Shown here in pieces: positions 24,014 through 32,696 of a stretch of 32,696 nucleotides of DNA. The notes beneath the pieces were generated by a model, which was not told the DNA's origin, made no database searches, and saw only the letters and a program-made list of their open reading frames with translations. The stretch comes from Chloroflexota bacterium (GTDB lineage Bacteria > Chloroflexota > Dormibacteria > CF-121), in the NCBI GenBank assembly GCA_005880395.1, contig VBHQ01000152.1:1-32696 (forward strand), read 5' to 3'. Numbering within the stretch: position 1 is the stretch's first letter; each line of letters opens with the position of its first letter. Made by a program: the position numbers and the translations under genes.

Positions 24014-27000
24014 CTAGACGGCAACCGCTACCTGACCAAGCCGCTCGATCTCGCCCAGCACGTCGATCAGGCGCTCCTTCCACTGCGACCCCGCCTTGCT
24101 CAAGGAAATCCGCACCTTGCCAAAGCGCACATACAGGATCGATCGGAACTGCGCCTCCAGCCGGCGCTCGTCGCCATTCCATCCCGCAGGCAGCCGGATC
24201 ACCAGCAGGTCGCCATCGGTTTCGATCGCAGCGACGCCCGCCGCCCGCGCCAGCAGCTTCACGCGCAACGCATAAATAAGGTTGCGCACCGGCACCGGCA
24301 GCTTGCCGAAGCGATCGGCAAGGTTGCGCTCCGCCGCCTCCAGGCCCTGCTCGTCCTCGATCGCGGCCAGGTCGTGGTAGACCTGCAGGCGCAGCTTCTC
24401 GTCCGGCACGTATTCACGCGGCAGGTAATGCTCGACCGGCAGATCGAGGCTCAACCCGGCCGGCATTTCCACGGGCACGCCCTTCTTCTGAGACTCGACC
24501 GCCTCGCGCAGCATCGCGTTGTAGAGCTCGAGCCCGACCGCGGCGATCGCGCCATGCTGCTCGACGCCCAGCAGGTTGCCCGCGCCGCGGATCTCCAGGT
24601 CCTTGAGCGCCAGCTTGAACCCCGACCCGAGGTCGTGCAGCTCGGAGATCACGTCCAGCCGCTTGTCGGCCGTCTCCGTATGGGACTTCAACGGGTTGTA
24701 GAGGAAGTAGGCGTAGGCGCGCTGCCCGGCGCGGCCAACCCGACCCCGCAGCTGATACAGCTGCGCCAGTCCCATGCGATGGGCATCAACCACCATGATC
24801 GTGTTGGCGTTCGGGATATCCAACCCCGACTCGATGATGGTGGAACAGACCAGCACATCGGCCTCGCCGCTGATGAACTTCATCATCACGTCCGCGAGCG
24901 TGGTTTCGGGCATCTGCCCGTGGCCGACCACGACCCGGGCCTGGGGCACCAGCCGCTTGACCCGCTCCTCGGCCTTCTTGATCGTCTGCACGCGGTTATA
25001 GACGAAGAACACCTGGCCGCCACGCTGGAGCTCGCGCTGGATGACCTCCTTGATCAGGTCGTCCTCGTCGGCGGTGACAAAGGTCTTGATCGGCAAGCGC
25101 TCCTCGGGCGGCGTCTGAATCACCGATAGATCGCGAATGCCGGCCAGCGACATATGCAGGGTGCGCGGGATCGGCGTCGCCGACAGCGACAGGACATCGA
25201 CCGAGGCGCGGAGTTGCTTCAGCTTTTCCTTCTGCATCACGCCGAAGCGCTGCTCCTCGTCGAGGATCACCAGGCCCAGGTCTTTGAATCGGACGTCCTT
25301 CTGCAACAGCCGGTGGGTGCCAATCACGATGTCGACTTCTCCGGTCATCAGCCGCCGCAGGACGTCGGCGGCCTCCGCATCCGTTCGGAAACGCGACAGC
25401 ATGTCGACCTTCACCGGGAACGGCTGCACTCGGTCGCGAAACGTCATGAAATGCTGCTGCGCCAGCACCGTCGTCGGCACCAGCATCGCCACCTGCCTGC
25501 CGTCCATGACGGCCTTGAACGCCGCCCGCAGGGCCAGTTCGGTCTTGCCGAAGCCGACGTCTCCGCACAGCAGCCGATCCATCGGCCGCGAATCCTCCAT
25601 GTCGCTCTTGATCTCCTCCAGCGCCTTGACCTGGTCGGGCGTCTCGTCGTAGGGAAACGACTGCTCGAGCTCCTGCTGCCACGGCCCGTCCTCGGCGAAG
25701 GCGTGCCCTTCAACCATCTCCCGCTTCGAGTAGAGGTCGAGCAAGTCCTTGGCGACCTCCTCGACCGACTCGCGGACCTTGCGCTTGGCTCGGTCCCACT
25801 CGCCGGAGCCCAGCCGTTGCAGCCGTGGGGCGGCATCGCCCCCGGCGACATACTTCTGGACGCGCTCCAGGTGCTCGACGGGGACGAACAGGCGATCACC
25901 ATCGGCGTACTCGAGCTGCATGTACTCGCGCTCCTGGCCCAGCTCTCCCATCACGCGCATCCCGACGAAGCGCCCGATCCCGTGGTCGACATGCACCACC
26001 AGGTCGCCTGGCTCGAACTCCAGCTGCCAGGTGGTCGGGCGCGACCGCACCATCCCACGGCGCACTCGCTGGCGAAGCCCACCGAAGAGGTCGGTGTCAC
26101 CGTAGACATCCAGGTGCACGGCGGGAACGCGGAATCCCTGGGCGATCGCGCGATCACCCAGCACGACGAGCCCGCCGGCCAGCGGTGTCTGCGACCACAC
26201 GAACACGCCACCGGCGGGAAACACATCGCGATCTTCAAGCAGCTCGCGCAAGCGGCGCTCCTGCTGCGTCACGATCAAGATCCGCGCTTTCTCACGCGCG
26301 TCGGTGCGCACGCGGTCGGAAAAGGCGTCGATGCGGCCGGCGTACGCATCGACCGGCTCGAATCCCAGATCGAGCGAGCCGGCGTCGGCGGCGCGCTCCA
26401 CCTCTAACGTCCGCCAGGGCGCGAGCTTTACGCGCAGGCTGTCGATGGTGAGCAAGCCTCGCTGCAGCCCCTGCGGCAGCTCGCCGCGCTCGATTTCGGT
26501 AGAAACCAGTTCTGCCAGCTCCTGCTCCCGCTGGTGCGCCTGGGTCAGCGAGCGGCGTGCATCCAATGAGACGACGACGGCCTGCTGGGGAAGATGGTCG
26601 ATCAAGGTTGGCTGCCCTGGATCCAGGTATGCCTGGAATCCCTCGATGCCGTCGAAGTAGGCGCCGTTTCGAACGCGCTCGACGTCGGCTAACCACTGGT
26701 CGCGGACCTCGGGCAGGCAGCGACTGAAGTCCAGGCGCGCAAGCAGCTGCTCGGCGCTGGCGACGGACTCCGGCGTCAACACCAGCTCGGCCGCAGGCAA
26801 AACGCGGGCCTCCTCGACGCTACCGACCGATCCCTGCGTCTCCAGCTCGAACTCCCGGAGGGATTCCAGCTCGTCGCCGAAAAACTCGGCGCGCACCGGG
26901 TGCCGCCGTCCAGGCGGAAAACAGTCGAGGATTCCTCCCCGAAGACTGAACTCGCCCCGTCCTTGTACCAGCGGTTCGCGGCGATAACCGAGCGTCGTCA

Positions 27001-27466
27001 GCCGGTGCATCAAGTCATCCATCGCGTAGGTCTGTCCGGTCTTGAGGGTGAAGGCCCAGCGTCGCAGCGCATCGGGCGACAGCGTCGGTCGAGTCATGGC
27101 TGTCCAGGAGGTGAAGCAAACCAGCGGCCCGCCGCCGGCAAGGGCATCGATCGCTTCGATGCGCCGGCGCACCGTTTCCTCATCGGGAGCCAGCCGGTCG
27201 AAGGGCAGGGTCTCGACGGCGGGAAAGACCACGGTGCGAATGCCATCCACAAACCAGGCACGCGTCTCAGCAAACGACCCCTCGGGGTCCGGCACCAGGG
27301 CAAGAACCGGGCGTCCCGACCGTCGCGCCAGCCAGGCGGCGAACACCGGCAGCGCGCTCAATGGGAGCCCATGCGCACGAGAAACACCGCTGGGCGCGCT
27401 CCACCAGGCCTCCAGCCGGTTGCGAGCCGGCAGGCCGTCGATGAGGTCGAGCAGCGTATCCGTCAT
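24014..27466 (-). CDS. mfd: Mfd, transcription-repair coupling factor
   Basis: Mfd removes stalled RNA polymerase and recruits UvrA. This 1150-residue protein is full length. The UvrB-like N-terminal domains (about 1-350) include [11 protein letters not shown]. The RNA-polymerase-interacting CarD-like domain starts with [20 protein letters not shown] (about 483-502). The RecG-like motor has Walker A GDVGFGKT at 635-642, the DEEQ box at 736-739, [12 protein letters not shown], and a [11 protein letters not shown] motif VI. The C-terminal autoinhibitory D7 domain completes it. ATG 27466 is used, with no strong ribosome site but a terminator hairpin about 17 bases ahead. Position between the pth region and mazG is as in Firmicutes. 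Confidence 0.96.
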   Translation of the reverse strand: MTDTLLDLIDGLPARNRLEAWWSAPSGVSRAHGLPLSALPVFAAWLARRSGRPVLALVPDPEGSFAETRAWFVDGIRTVVFPAVETLPFDRLAPDEETVRRRIEAIDALAGGGPLVCFTSWTAMTRPTLSPDALRRWAFTLKTGQTYAMDDLMHRLTTLGYRREPLVQGRGEFSLRGGILDCFPPGRRHPVRAEFFGDELESLREFELETQGSVGSVEEARVLPAAELVLTPESVASAEQLLARLDFSRCLPEVRDQWLADVERVRNGAYFDGIEGFQAYLDPGQPTLIDHLPQQAVVVSLDARRSLTQAHQREQELAELVSTEIERGELPQGLQRGLLTIDSLRVKLAPWRTLEVERAADAGSLDLGFEPVDAYAGRIDAFSDRVRTDAREKARILIVTQQERRLRELLEDRDVFPAGGVFVWSQTPLAGGLVVLGDRAIAQGFRVPAVHLDVYGDTDLFGGLRQRVRRGMVRSRPTTWQLEFEPGDLVVHVDHGIGRFVGMRVMGELGQEREYMQLEYADGDRLFVPVEHLERVQKYVAGGDAAPRLQRLGSGEWDRAKRKVRESVEEVAKDLLDLYSKREMVEGHAFAEDGPWQQELEQSFPYDETPDQVKALEEIKSDMEDSRPMDRLLCGDVGFGKTELALRAAFKAVMDGRQVAMLVPTTVLAQQHFMTFRDRVQPFPVKVDMLSRFRTDAEAADVLRRLMTGEVDIVIGTHRLLQKDVRFKDLGLVILDEEQRFGVMQKEKLKQLRASVDVLSLSATPIPRTLHMSLAGIRDLSVIQTPPEERLPIKTFVTADEDDLIKEVIQRELQRGGQVFFVYNRVQTIKKAEERVKRLVPQARVVVGHGQMPETTLADVMMKFISGEADVLVCSTIIESGLDIPNANTIMVVDAHRMGLAQLYQLRGRVGRAGQRAYAYFLYNPLKSHTETADKRLDVISELHDLGSGFKLALKDLEIRGAGNLLGVEQHGAIAAVGLELYNAMLREAVESQKKGVPVEMPAGLSLDLPVEHYLPREYVPDEKLRLQVYHDLAAIEDEQGLEAAERNLADRFGKLPVPVRNLIYALRVKLLARAAGVAAIETDGDLLVIRLPAGWNGDERRLEAQFRSILYVRFGKVRISLSKAGSQWKERLIDVLGEIERLGQVAVAV

Positions 27467-27482
27467 GAGATTTCAGCCACGC

Positions 27483-27512
27483 AAAAATGCGCCCGCGGCC
27501 AACGGCCGGGGC
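27483..27512 (-). terminator. Intrinsic terminator between the FtsH-N gene and mfd
   Basis: On the minus strand GCCC-CGGCC, loop GTT, GGCCG-(C)-GGGC makes a 9-bp stem with one bulge (27491-27512). It is followed by GCATTTTTG with the T-run at 27483-27487. It ends only 17 bases before the mfd ATG, so it could end the upstream operon or attenuate readthrough into mfd. Confidence 0.65.
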
Positions 27513-27588
27513 GTGCCTGAATCAGGTTACCATCGGTTGCCTGCTTCCCAAACCTGCAGACGTGATGAACGGCCTGTCTTGGGACCGG

Positions 27589-28005
27589 CTAAGGCGAACC
27601 CTGCCGGCTCCGGCGGAGCATGTACCACATGAAGCCGCCGATGGCGAGGAACAGGATGGCGTTGGGGAGGATGACGGTAAGCAGAAGATTGCTCGACGAT
27701 GATGGGGTGACGTTGATCGGCAGCTTCTGCTGATGGAATTTGTCGACGAGGGCGCTGGCATAGCCGGCTGTGGCCAAGGTCCGATAGCGATTCCCGTGGG
27801 CGTCCACCCAATCGACGCGGTCACCTTCCGACGAAAACGTACCCCCGGCCACCTGGTGGTTATCAACGGCGGTCAGTAGATCGCCCAGCGACTTCTCCGC
27901 TCGCTGACTCGTATTCACCGAACGATAGGACGCCCAGGTTATCGCCAGCAGTCCGGCGAGCAGGACCAGATATAAGACGTTACGTCGCTGGGGCCGTGAA
28001 TCCAT
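27589..28005 (-). CDS. Orphan FtsH N-terminal membrane-domain protein
   Basis: This 138-residue protein is collinear with residues 1-133 of the full FtsH at 16215-18143. A basic start leads into span 1 (VLYLVLLAGLLAITWASYRS), then the extracytoplasmic domain (LLTAVDNHQVAG, DRVDWVDAHGNRYRT), then span 2 with TPSSSSNLLLTVILPNAILF and [14 protein letters not shown] stop codon follows directly after span 2. It has no AAA or protease domain, and no FtsH-like coding sequence follows the stop. The start ATG overlaps the dacA-like gene by 26 bases, so it is an integrated operon member. It could join FtsH hexamers as an inactive subunit, or be a truncated duplicate. Its intact frame and conserved spans favour a maintained protein. 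This role is inference. Confidence 0.85.
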   Translation of the reverse strand: MDSRPQRRNVLYLVLLAGLLAITWASYRSVNTSQRAEKSLGDLLTAVDNHQVAGGTFSSEGDRVDWVDAHGNRYRTLATAGYASALVDKFHQQKLPINVTPSSSSNLLLTVILPNAILFLAIGGFMWYMLRRSRQGSP

Positions 28006-28843
28006 AGTCGAGTAACGTAGCGGCCTCCTTGAAGACGGCAGCCGATCCCAAGATGACCACCATCAGGTGCCGGCCATTGCGGCTCGCGGTCGCGATCAGG
28101 CAACCGCCGGCGTGTCCGGTCCACACGGTCTTCAGCCCGGTCGCCCCGGAATAGGTCCGGATCAGGTCATTCAGGTTGTACAGCGGATAGGCGTGATGGG
28201 TTGCCGTCGCTGCCAGCGTGATCCGTGGCGTCGCGGCGATCGCTGCGACCTCAGGAAAGCGGACGCGCAGCTCGCTTGCCGCTCGGGCGAGGTCCGCCGC
28301 GGAGGTGAAATGCGCCGGGTCGTCAAGCCCGATCGGGTTCACGAAGTGCGTATCGGTCATCCCCAGCGCCGCGGCCTTGGCGTTCATCCGGTCGACGAAG
28401 GCGGCGCGCGGCGCGGCCGTTTCGGCGAGCGTGATCGCGGCGTCGTTGCCGGAGTTCAGAAAAAGCCCGTACAGGAGCTCCCGCACGGTCAGCTGCTCGC
28501 CAGGCCGGAGTCCCATCCGCGTGGAGTCCCACGGCAGCTGGTTGATCGAGGCGGGCACCGTGACCACCCGGTCCTGGCGCATCAGATCCAACGCGACCAG
28601 CGCCGTGATCACCTTGGTCAGGCTGGCTGGAGCCAGGCGTCCATGGGGGTTCAGCTGATAAACAGGGCTGTTCGCATCGAGGTCGATCAGGATCGCCGCC
28701 CGCGCCTTGAGCGAGGGCGGCGGCGGTTGCGATGGGCGAACGAGCTCGTAAATCTGCACCGTCGGGCCGCCGGCTCGGCCGGTGTCGGGAAGGCTGACGC
28801 TCATCGGGACCAGCAAAGCGAGCACCAACAACCAGACCGACAT
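27980..28843 (-). CDS. D-alanyl-D-alanine carboxypeptidase (DacA/S11 family), KTG motif altered
   Basis: This 287-residue penicillin-binding protein of the low-molecular-mass S11 type has an N-terminal signal (VWLLVLALLVPMSVSL). S11 enzymes trim the terminal D-Ala from peptidoglycan pentapeptides outside the membrane. The SxxK motif SLTK is at 74-77 and SGN at 131-133. The third motif, normally KTG, reads KTV at 238-240 (GLKTVWTGHAGGCL). The surrounding FVNPIGLDDPAHFTSAADLA is typical of the family. There is no C-terminal amphipathic anchor domain as in PBP5. The Gly-to-Val change on the active-site strand may reduce activity or alter specificity. It overlaps the FtsH-N gene by 26 bases. Confidence 0.87.
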   Translation of the reverse strand: MSVWLLVLALLVPMSVSLPDTGRAGGPTVQIYELVRPSQPPPPSLKARAAILIDLDANSPVYQLNPHGRLAPASLTKVITALVALDLMRQDRVVTVPASINQLPWDSTRMGLRPGEQLTVRELLYGLFLNSGNDAAITLAETAAPRAAFVDRMNAKAAALGMTDTHFVNPIGLDDPAHFTSAADLARAASELRVRFPEVAAIAATPRITLAATATHHAYPLYNLNDLIRTYSGATGLKTVWTGHAGGCLIATASRNGRHLMVVILGSAAVFKEAATLLDYGFTAPAT

Positions 28844-28873
28844 TTGCCAAAGAACAAACCATGTCGTCGGCTG

Positions 28874-29842
28874 TCACGCAAGGGCCCTTCGGCCGAGCCC
28901 CACGACGTCGATCCAACGGGTATCGCCATTGGCTTCCCGCCAGAGCCAGTACTCGGAGCCCCACAGGAGAATCGTGTCGACGCCGGCGTCCGCCAGTTGC
29001 TCAACCAGCGAGGCGATATCAGGAGGCGACACGGTCCGCGGATCCCCGAGCGTGGCTCTGCGCGCCTCCCAGGGCTCCGCCTGCGCCTCGGTCACCCACA
29101 AGCGCTTGCCCTGTGACGCCGCGATCCGTTGCCAGCGCAAAACCCACTGCAGCTGGTCCGCCGATGCCCGCGCGATCCGCTCTTCTCCGGCCTCATCCAG
29201 CCAGCCGATCGATCGGTAGATGTCGACACCCAGGATGTCGCCGCGCCGCAGCACCGCCAGCGCCTCGCGTTCAGCGGCAACCGCCAGGCCGAGCCGGCGC
29301 TTCCAGTCGGACTGATGCCGGCTCGACGTTCGGTCCAGCGCGTCGTTGAAGTGACCGAACGTCGTGACCGCCAACGGCCGCCGGGCGTCGATGGCGCGGA
29401 CGGCGGCGGCCTCGCGCCGCACAACCTCGCGCGGGATCCATCGCTGCAAGGGGCCCGACCGGTTGAATGGCTCGTTCTCGATCTGCCAGCCGATGATGGC
29501 AGGCCGCCCGGCGAACCGGGCGACCGTCTCGCGCACGTGTCGCAGCACCTGGTTCCGGACGACGGGATCGTCCGGGTCAAGTCCTTCCGGCAGGTAGAAC
29601 TCGGGCCACCCCAGCGCCTTCATGCCGACCGTCATCAGCACCGGCTGACCCACCGAGTCGGCGTGCGCGAGCAGCCAGTCGAGATGGCGCCAGCCGAACT
29701 CCGCTACCTCGCGCCATGACGCCGAAAGCCGGACGACGCGCAACCCCAGCTCGCAGAGGCGTTGGAAGGCTCGCTGATAGTCGAGGCCCAGCCCCTCCGC
29801 CCGCCAACGCGTAAAGCTCGTTCCCAACGCCGCCACGACCAA
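28874..29842 (-). CDS. Clan A glycoside hydrolase (GH5/GH42-like)
   Basis: This 322-residue (beta/alpha)8 glycosidase-like protein has the acid/base motif IIGWQIENEP (Asn123-Glu124) and the candidate nucleophile in LWVTEAQAEPW (Glu252). LGLRVVRLSASWREV and WGSEYWLWR are typical barrel strands of this clan. No signal peptide is seen, suggesting a cytoplasmic enzyme acting on imported oligosaccharides or glycosides. The substrate is unknown, and an exact GH family cannot be fixed by eye. The start is TTG 29842 or the GTG two codons later, only a few bases after the stop of the membrane gene upstream. The stop is 30 bases before the dacA-like gene, so they are probably cotranscribed. Confidence 0.75.
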   Translation of the reverse strand: MVVAALGTSFTRWRAEGLGLDYQRAFQRLCELGLRVVRLSASWREVAEFGWRHLDWLLAHADSVGQPVLMTVGMKALGWPEFYLPEGLDPDDPVVRNQVLRHVRETVARFAGRPAIIGWQIENEPFNRSGPLQRWIPREVVRREAAAVRAIDARRPLAVTTFGHFNDALDRTSSRHQSDWKRRLGLAVAAEREALAVLRRGDILGVDIYRSIGWLDEAGEERIARASADQLQWVLRWQRIAASQGKRLWVTEAQAEPWEARRATLGDPRTVSPPDIASLVEQLADAGVDTILLWGSEYWLWREANGDTRWIDVVGLGRRALA

Positions 29843-30387
29843 AGCCTACGCAGCGCTGTCGAGGGTCAGCTCGCCATCTCCACGGTGACTGGCGCTATCC
29901 CGTCGCCAGATCACCACGGTCGCGATCAGCCACGCCATGCCGATCGCGATCAGGATGTCCCCCGCGCTGGCGATTCCCGGAAACGGCGGCGGCAAATGAA
30001 ATCGGTCATCGAGAAACGACAGCACGGTTTGCGGGCCGGCCGTGACATAGGTCTTGGCGGCCCCCAGCCCGGATGCCAGGGCCGGTCCCTCGACCGGCAT
30101 GTAGCCGCCGTTTGCCGCCCGGACAACCTCATTGCAAATCGCGCCGGCAGCGCAGCACAACACGGGATAAGCGCGCTGCACCACCGCCCAGCCGAAGGCG
30201 ACCATGGCGACGCCCAGCGGAAGCAGCCATGAAAAGGGCAGCGGCGCGATCAGCCCCGCCACCAGGATGACGCCGCCGACAAGGGCGGCGCGGGCTGGAA
30301 TGCGGTCGCCGGTACGGAACAGCCAGCGGGGCCGGCCGCCCAGCAGAACGCCGATCGCGATCCCGGCCACCGCGACCAGCGCCCCAT

Positions 30388-30703
30388 CCGCGACCTTCAG
30401 CGCGGCCGGCTGGAAGGTCGACGTTCGCCAGGCCATCGCCAGCAGGATGCCGGCGACCTGAAGCGAAACCGCAAACCGGCGCTGTCGCGCGAACGCCGCC
30501 ACGAACCGCGATCCGCTGAATCGCGCCTCCAACCACGAGCCAACCAGCGGTCCGAGTGCGTAATAGACCACCATCAGCACCGCCGTCGCTGCGACGAAGT
30601 GCGCGGTGTCTTCGAAGCCCACCGCGCGAAAGGCCGCGGCGCCGACCACGGCCGCCAGCATCCACTGGGCGGTTGCGCTCACCTGCGTCGACCAGCGCTG
30701 ACC
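30388..30703. repeat. Tandem 316-bp repeat, copy 1
   Basis: This copy is identical to 30704-31019 apart from one base (C at 30686 versus T at 31002). The preceding GACCAGCGC (30374-30382) also matches at the same 316-base offset. It encodes membrane spans of the DUF5317-type gene. Confidence 0.95.
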
Positions 30704-31019
30704 CCGCGACCTTCAGCGCGGCCGGCTGGAAGGTCGACGTTCGCCAGGCCATCGCCAGCAGGATGCCGGCGACCTGAAGCGAAACCGCAAACCGGCGCTG
30801 TCGCGCGAACGCCGCCACGAACCGCGATCCGCTGAATCGCGCCTCCAACCACGAGCCAACCAGCGGTCCGAGTGCGTAATAGACCACCATCAGCACCGCC
30901 GTCGCTGCGACGAAGTGCGCGGTGTCTTCGAAGCCCACCGCGCGAAAGGCCGCGGCGCCGACCACGGCCGCCAGCATCCACTGGGCGGTTGCGCTCACCT
31001 GTGTCGACCAGCGCTGACC
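30704..31019. repeat. Tandem 316-bp repeat, copy 2
   Basis: This is the second head-to-tail copy, with the single mismatch at 31002. The right boundary contains GACCTTTCAGCGCG, nearly the same as GACCTTCAGCGCG at the start of copy 1 (30392), so short homology flanks the duplicated segment. Confidence 0.95.
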
Positions 31020-31379
31020 TTTCAGCGCGCTCCCCAGCGGCGCCGCAACCAGGGTGACCAGCATCGTGATCTCGGGATGGCGGCGGAACATGATGATGGC
31101 CGCGAACAGCACCACCTTCGGCAGCTGGCCCCAGTCCGCCTTCGCCGGCGAGCCGAGCAGGTAGTCGTCGATCAGGCACATGCCGATGAAGCAGATCCAG
31201 GCCCAGGGCGCCTCATACGGCCGCGCCGGCAGCACCCAGGCAAGCGTTCCCGCGATCAGCGCGCTGCCGCCCGCCACCCAGAGGATGGCGCGGGTCGATC
31301 GAGCATCCAGGCAAAAAACAAGGGATCGCACGGCTGGCGAGAATGCAACGCGGCCGGCCGCTGGCCCTTTTCGGTGCTT

Positions 31380-31392
31380 TAGGCTACGGGCG
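31380..31392 (+). promoter_or_regulatory. -10 element giving a leaderless pth mRNA
   Basis: TAGGCT at 31380-31385 ends exactly 7 bases before the ATG at 31393, and there is no Shine-Dalgarno sequence. This is the spacing expected when transcription begins at the start codon. Confidence 0.45.
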
Positions 31393-31989
31393 ATGTTCCG
31401 GCGGAAGGCGCCTCAGCCCGCGGTCGACCGCTGGCTGGTCGTTGGGCTGGGGAATCCTGGCCGCGAATACGAGCGATCCCGCCACAATCTCGGCTTCCTG
31501 GTGGTCGACGAGCTCGCTCGCCGCCACGCCGGCCGCGTTGCCGACCGAGCCGCCAAATCGCTGACCGGCCGGGTTCGCATCAGCGACTGCGAGCTGGTGC
31601 TCGCCAAGCCACAAACGATGATGAATCTCTCAGGCCAGGCGGTGAAGGCGCTGCGCTCGAAATACGACGTCCCGCTCGAGCGCACGCTGATCATCCACGA
31701 CGAGCTCGACCTGCCCTTCGGCCGCCTGCGCGTCCGGAACGGCGGCAGCTCCGCGGGCAATCACGGCCTGGATTCGATCATCGCCTCGCTCGGCACCAAG
31801 GATTTCGCCCGCATTCGCGTCGGCATCGGCAAGCCGCCGGGCAACGGCATCGATCACGTGCTCAGCCCGTTCAGCAGCGCCGAGCACGACCAGCTCCCCG
31901 ATGTTGTCCGGCGCGCCGCCGATGCGGTCGAAACCGCCGTCCAGCACGGACTCGAGCGAGCGATGACCGACTTCAATCGCGCGCCCTGA
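31393..31989 (+). CDS. pth: Peptidyl-tRNA hydrolase
   Basis: Pth releases peptides from prematurely dissociated peptidyl-tRNA, an essential recycling step in the cytoplasm. From ATG 31393 it is 198 residues, the normal length. Active-site motifs are complete: GLGNPG at 18-23 (Asn21), RHNLGF with catalytic His31, MNLSG (Asn79), HDELDLPFG with Asp103, and GGSSAGNHGL with Asn124. The frame stays open 71 codons upstream, but that part is the antisense of the neighbouring membrane gene. It is divergent from that gene and its 3' end overlaps the convergent MFS gene by 17 bases. In Bacillus pth (spoVC) lies just before mfd; here the two are separated by four genes. Confidence 0.96.
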   Translation: MFRRKAPQPAVDRWLVVGLGNPGREYERSRHNLGFLVVDELARRHAGRVADRAAKSLTGRVRISDCELVLAKPQTMMNLSGQAVKALRSKYDVPLERTLIIHDELDLPFGRLRVRNGGSSAGNHGLDSIIASLGTKDFARIRVGIGKPPGNGIDHVLSPFSSAEHDQLPDVVRRAADAVETAVQHGLERAMTDFNRAP

Positions 31990-32696
31990 GAAAATACGCG
32001 AGCACCGCAAGGCCCGCGATCCCGGTCAGGGCACCACCCATCCAGACCGCGGCCGAGGGTCCCCACAGATGGGCGACGAAGCCCGCCCAGATGTTGCCGA
32101 TCGGCGTCACCCCGATGAACAGCATCGAATAGAGGCTGACCATGCGCCCTTGCATTCGATCGGGCGCGCGGACCTGGACGAAGGTATTGGTACCGATCGA
32201 GTAGACGGCGAACGCCCAGCCAATGACCAGGAGCAGCGCGACAGCCTGGCCGTAGGTCGGGACGCGAAGAAACGCAAGCTCCATCGCGGCAAACAACAAA
32301 CCGCCGAGCACGATGCGCCTTGGCTGCAGCAATCGTCCACCGATGGCGGTCATCGTGACGGCGCCCACCAGCGATCCGGCGCCTTGCGCCGCAAACAGAA
32401 AGCCGAGGACGTCCGCGTTGGCATGCAGCACCACACGCGTGAACAGCGGCAACACGAGGTTGAAATTGGCGCCGAAGGTGCCGGCGACGAACAGCAGCGC
32501 AAACAAGCCGGCCAGCTCCGGCGTCCGCCGGACATATCGCAGGGCTTCCGCAATCAGCTCTAGCGCCGTTTGCGGCGCGCCGATCGACACCGGACGGCGC
32601 CGGATGGTCATCAGCGCGATGATCACGCCCAGGTAGCTGGCGGCATTCAGCCAGAAACAGGCGGCCACGCCGAAGGCAGCAATCGCCAGGCCGCCG
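31973..32696 (-). CDS. MFS transporter, C-terminal part (gene continues past window)
   Basis: This is the C-terminal two thirds of an EntS/MFS_3-type major facilitator. The frame is open to the window edge; before the GTG at 32668 it reads GGLAIAAFGVAACFWLNAASY, the usual span 5-6 region of such exporters, so the GTG is not the start. Further motifs are RRPVSIG and ALRYVRRTPELAGLF in the central loop, NFNLVLPLF, and QVRAPDRMQGRMVSLYSMLFIGVTPIGN in the second half. Substrate is unknown; relatives export siderophores or macrolides. The end overlaps pth by 17 bases in a convergent arrangement, which leaves no room for a separate terminator. Confidence 0.85.
   Translation of the reverse strand, partial: GGLAIAAFGVAACFWLNAASYLGVIIALMTIRRRPVSIGAPQTALELIAEALRYVRRTPELAGLFALLFVAGTFGANFNLVLPLFTRVVLHANADVLGFLFAAQGAGSLVGAVTMTAIGGRLLQPRRIVLGGLLFAAMELAFLRVPTYGQAVALLLVIGWAFAVYSIGTNTFVQVRAPDRMQGRMVSLYSMLFIGVTPIGNIWAGFVAHLWGPSAAVWMGGALTGIAGLAVLAYFLRARD

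Larger units (their letters stand above)
29846..31331 (-). pseudogene. DUF5317-type integral membrane protein broken by tandem duplication
   Basis: Two overlapping frames (30129-31331, 400 residues; 29846-30682, 278 residues) are fragments of one gene. A 316-bp segment is present twice, and because 316 is not a multiple of three the first frame derails in the second copy read. Removing one copy rejoins 31331-30704 with 30387-29846 into 390 codons. The rebuilt protein has about ten membrane spans. Its C-terminus (AANGGYMPVEGPALASGLG ... ASAGDILIAIGMAWLI) looks like DUF5317, a family of unknown function. The N-terminal half (WAWICFIGMCLIDDYLLG; FRRHPEITMLVTLVAAPLG) resembles sensor-type membrane modules. 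The start is GTG 31331, divergent from pth. It may be intact in the living genome if the duplication is an assembly error. Confidence 0.7.

Noticed and set aside
25154-26407. 417-codon plus-strand frame inside mfd
   Set aside because: It is the antisense shadow of the mfd motor and RID region, with composition typical of a mirrored GC-rich gene.

Overview
This window is high-GC bacterial chromosome carrying mostly housekeeping genes. GTG and TTG start codons are frequent. Several genes have a TANNNT -10 element only 7-9 bases before the start codon, which suggests leaderless transcripts. Gene order (pth ... mfd ... mazG - divIC - yabR-like S1 gene - Met tRNAs - tilS - ftsH) matches the Bacillus-type pth/mfd/mazG/divIC/yabR/tRNA/tilS/ftsH segment. 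Together with ClpC, a SpoIID/LytB protein, FtsB/DivIC and a four-domain S1 protein, this points to a Terrabacteria lineage. A Chloroflexota-related soil group such as 'Candidatus Dormibacterota' is my guess, but the sequence does not prove it.

Layout. 1-4600: the 5' part of fdhD, a peptide-type ABC solute-binding lipoprotein, a divergent spoIID/lytB gene, a zinc-ribbon membrane protein and an NTF2-like protein followed by a clear terminator. 4590-4714: a small palindromic and direct-repeat patch. 4711-7028: a lipoprotein, a polytopic membrane protein and a dihydroorotate-dehydrogenase-like barrel; the last two look like pieces of one disrupted fusion gene. 7164-11161: clpC and a ribosomal protein S1-like gene, both with TTG starts. 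11337-12206: a patatin-like lipase. 12242-15868: a NadC-like protein, panC, panB and a Rossmann/DUF2520 protein, a coenzyme A precursor operon in which the panB-panC junction is deleted out of frame. 15971-19601: a SHOCT mini-protein, ftsH, tilS and a Met tRNA. 19627-20379: a methyltransferase divergent from that tRNA. 20417-23957: initiator tRNA, yabR-like gene, divIC, mazG, an MFS transporter and a RidA-family gene. 24014-31331: mfd, an orphan FtsH N-terminal-domain protein, a DacA-like peptidase, a clan-A glycoside hydrolase and a DUF5317-type membrane gene broken by a 316-bp tandem duplication. 31393-32696: pth and a partial MFS transporter.

The most unusual items are two. One is the orphan FtsH membrane/extracytoplasmic module (27589-28005), a paralogue of the N-terminus of the full FtsH encoded 9.4 kb away. 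The other is a NadC-fold protein with a long Lys/Ala/Pro-rich tail and nearly all quinolinate-site residues replaced (12242-13462). Three disruptions (DHODH/membrane gene, panB/panC, 316-bp tandem repeat) have short homologies at their junctions. They may be real rearrangements or assembly artefacts, and read mapping would decide.
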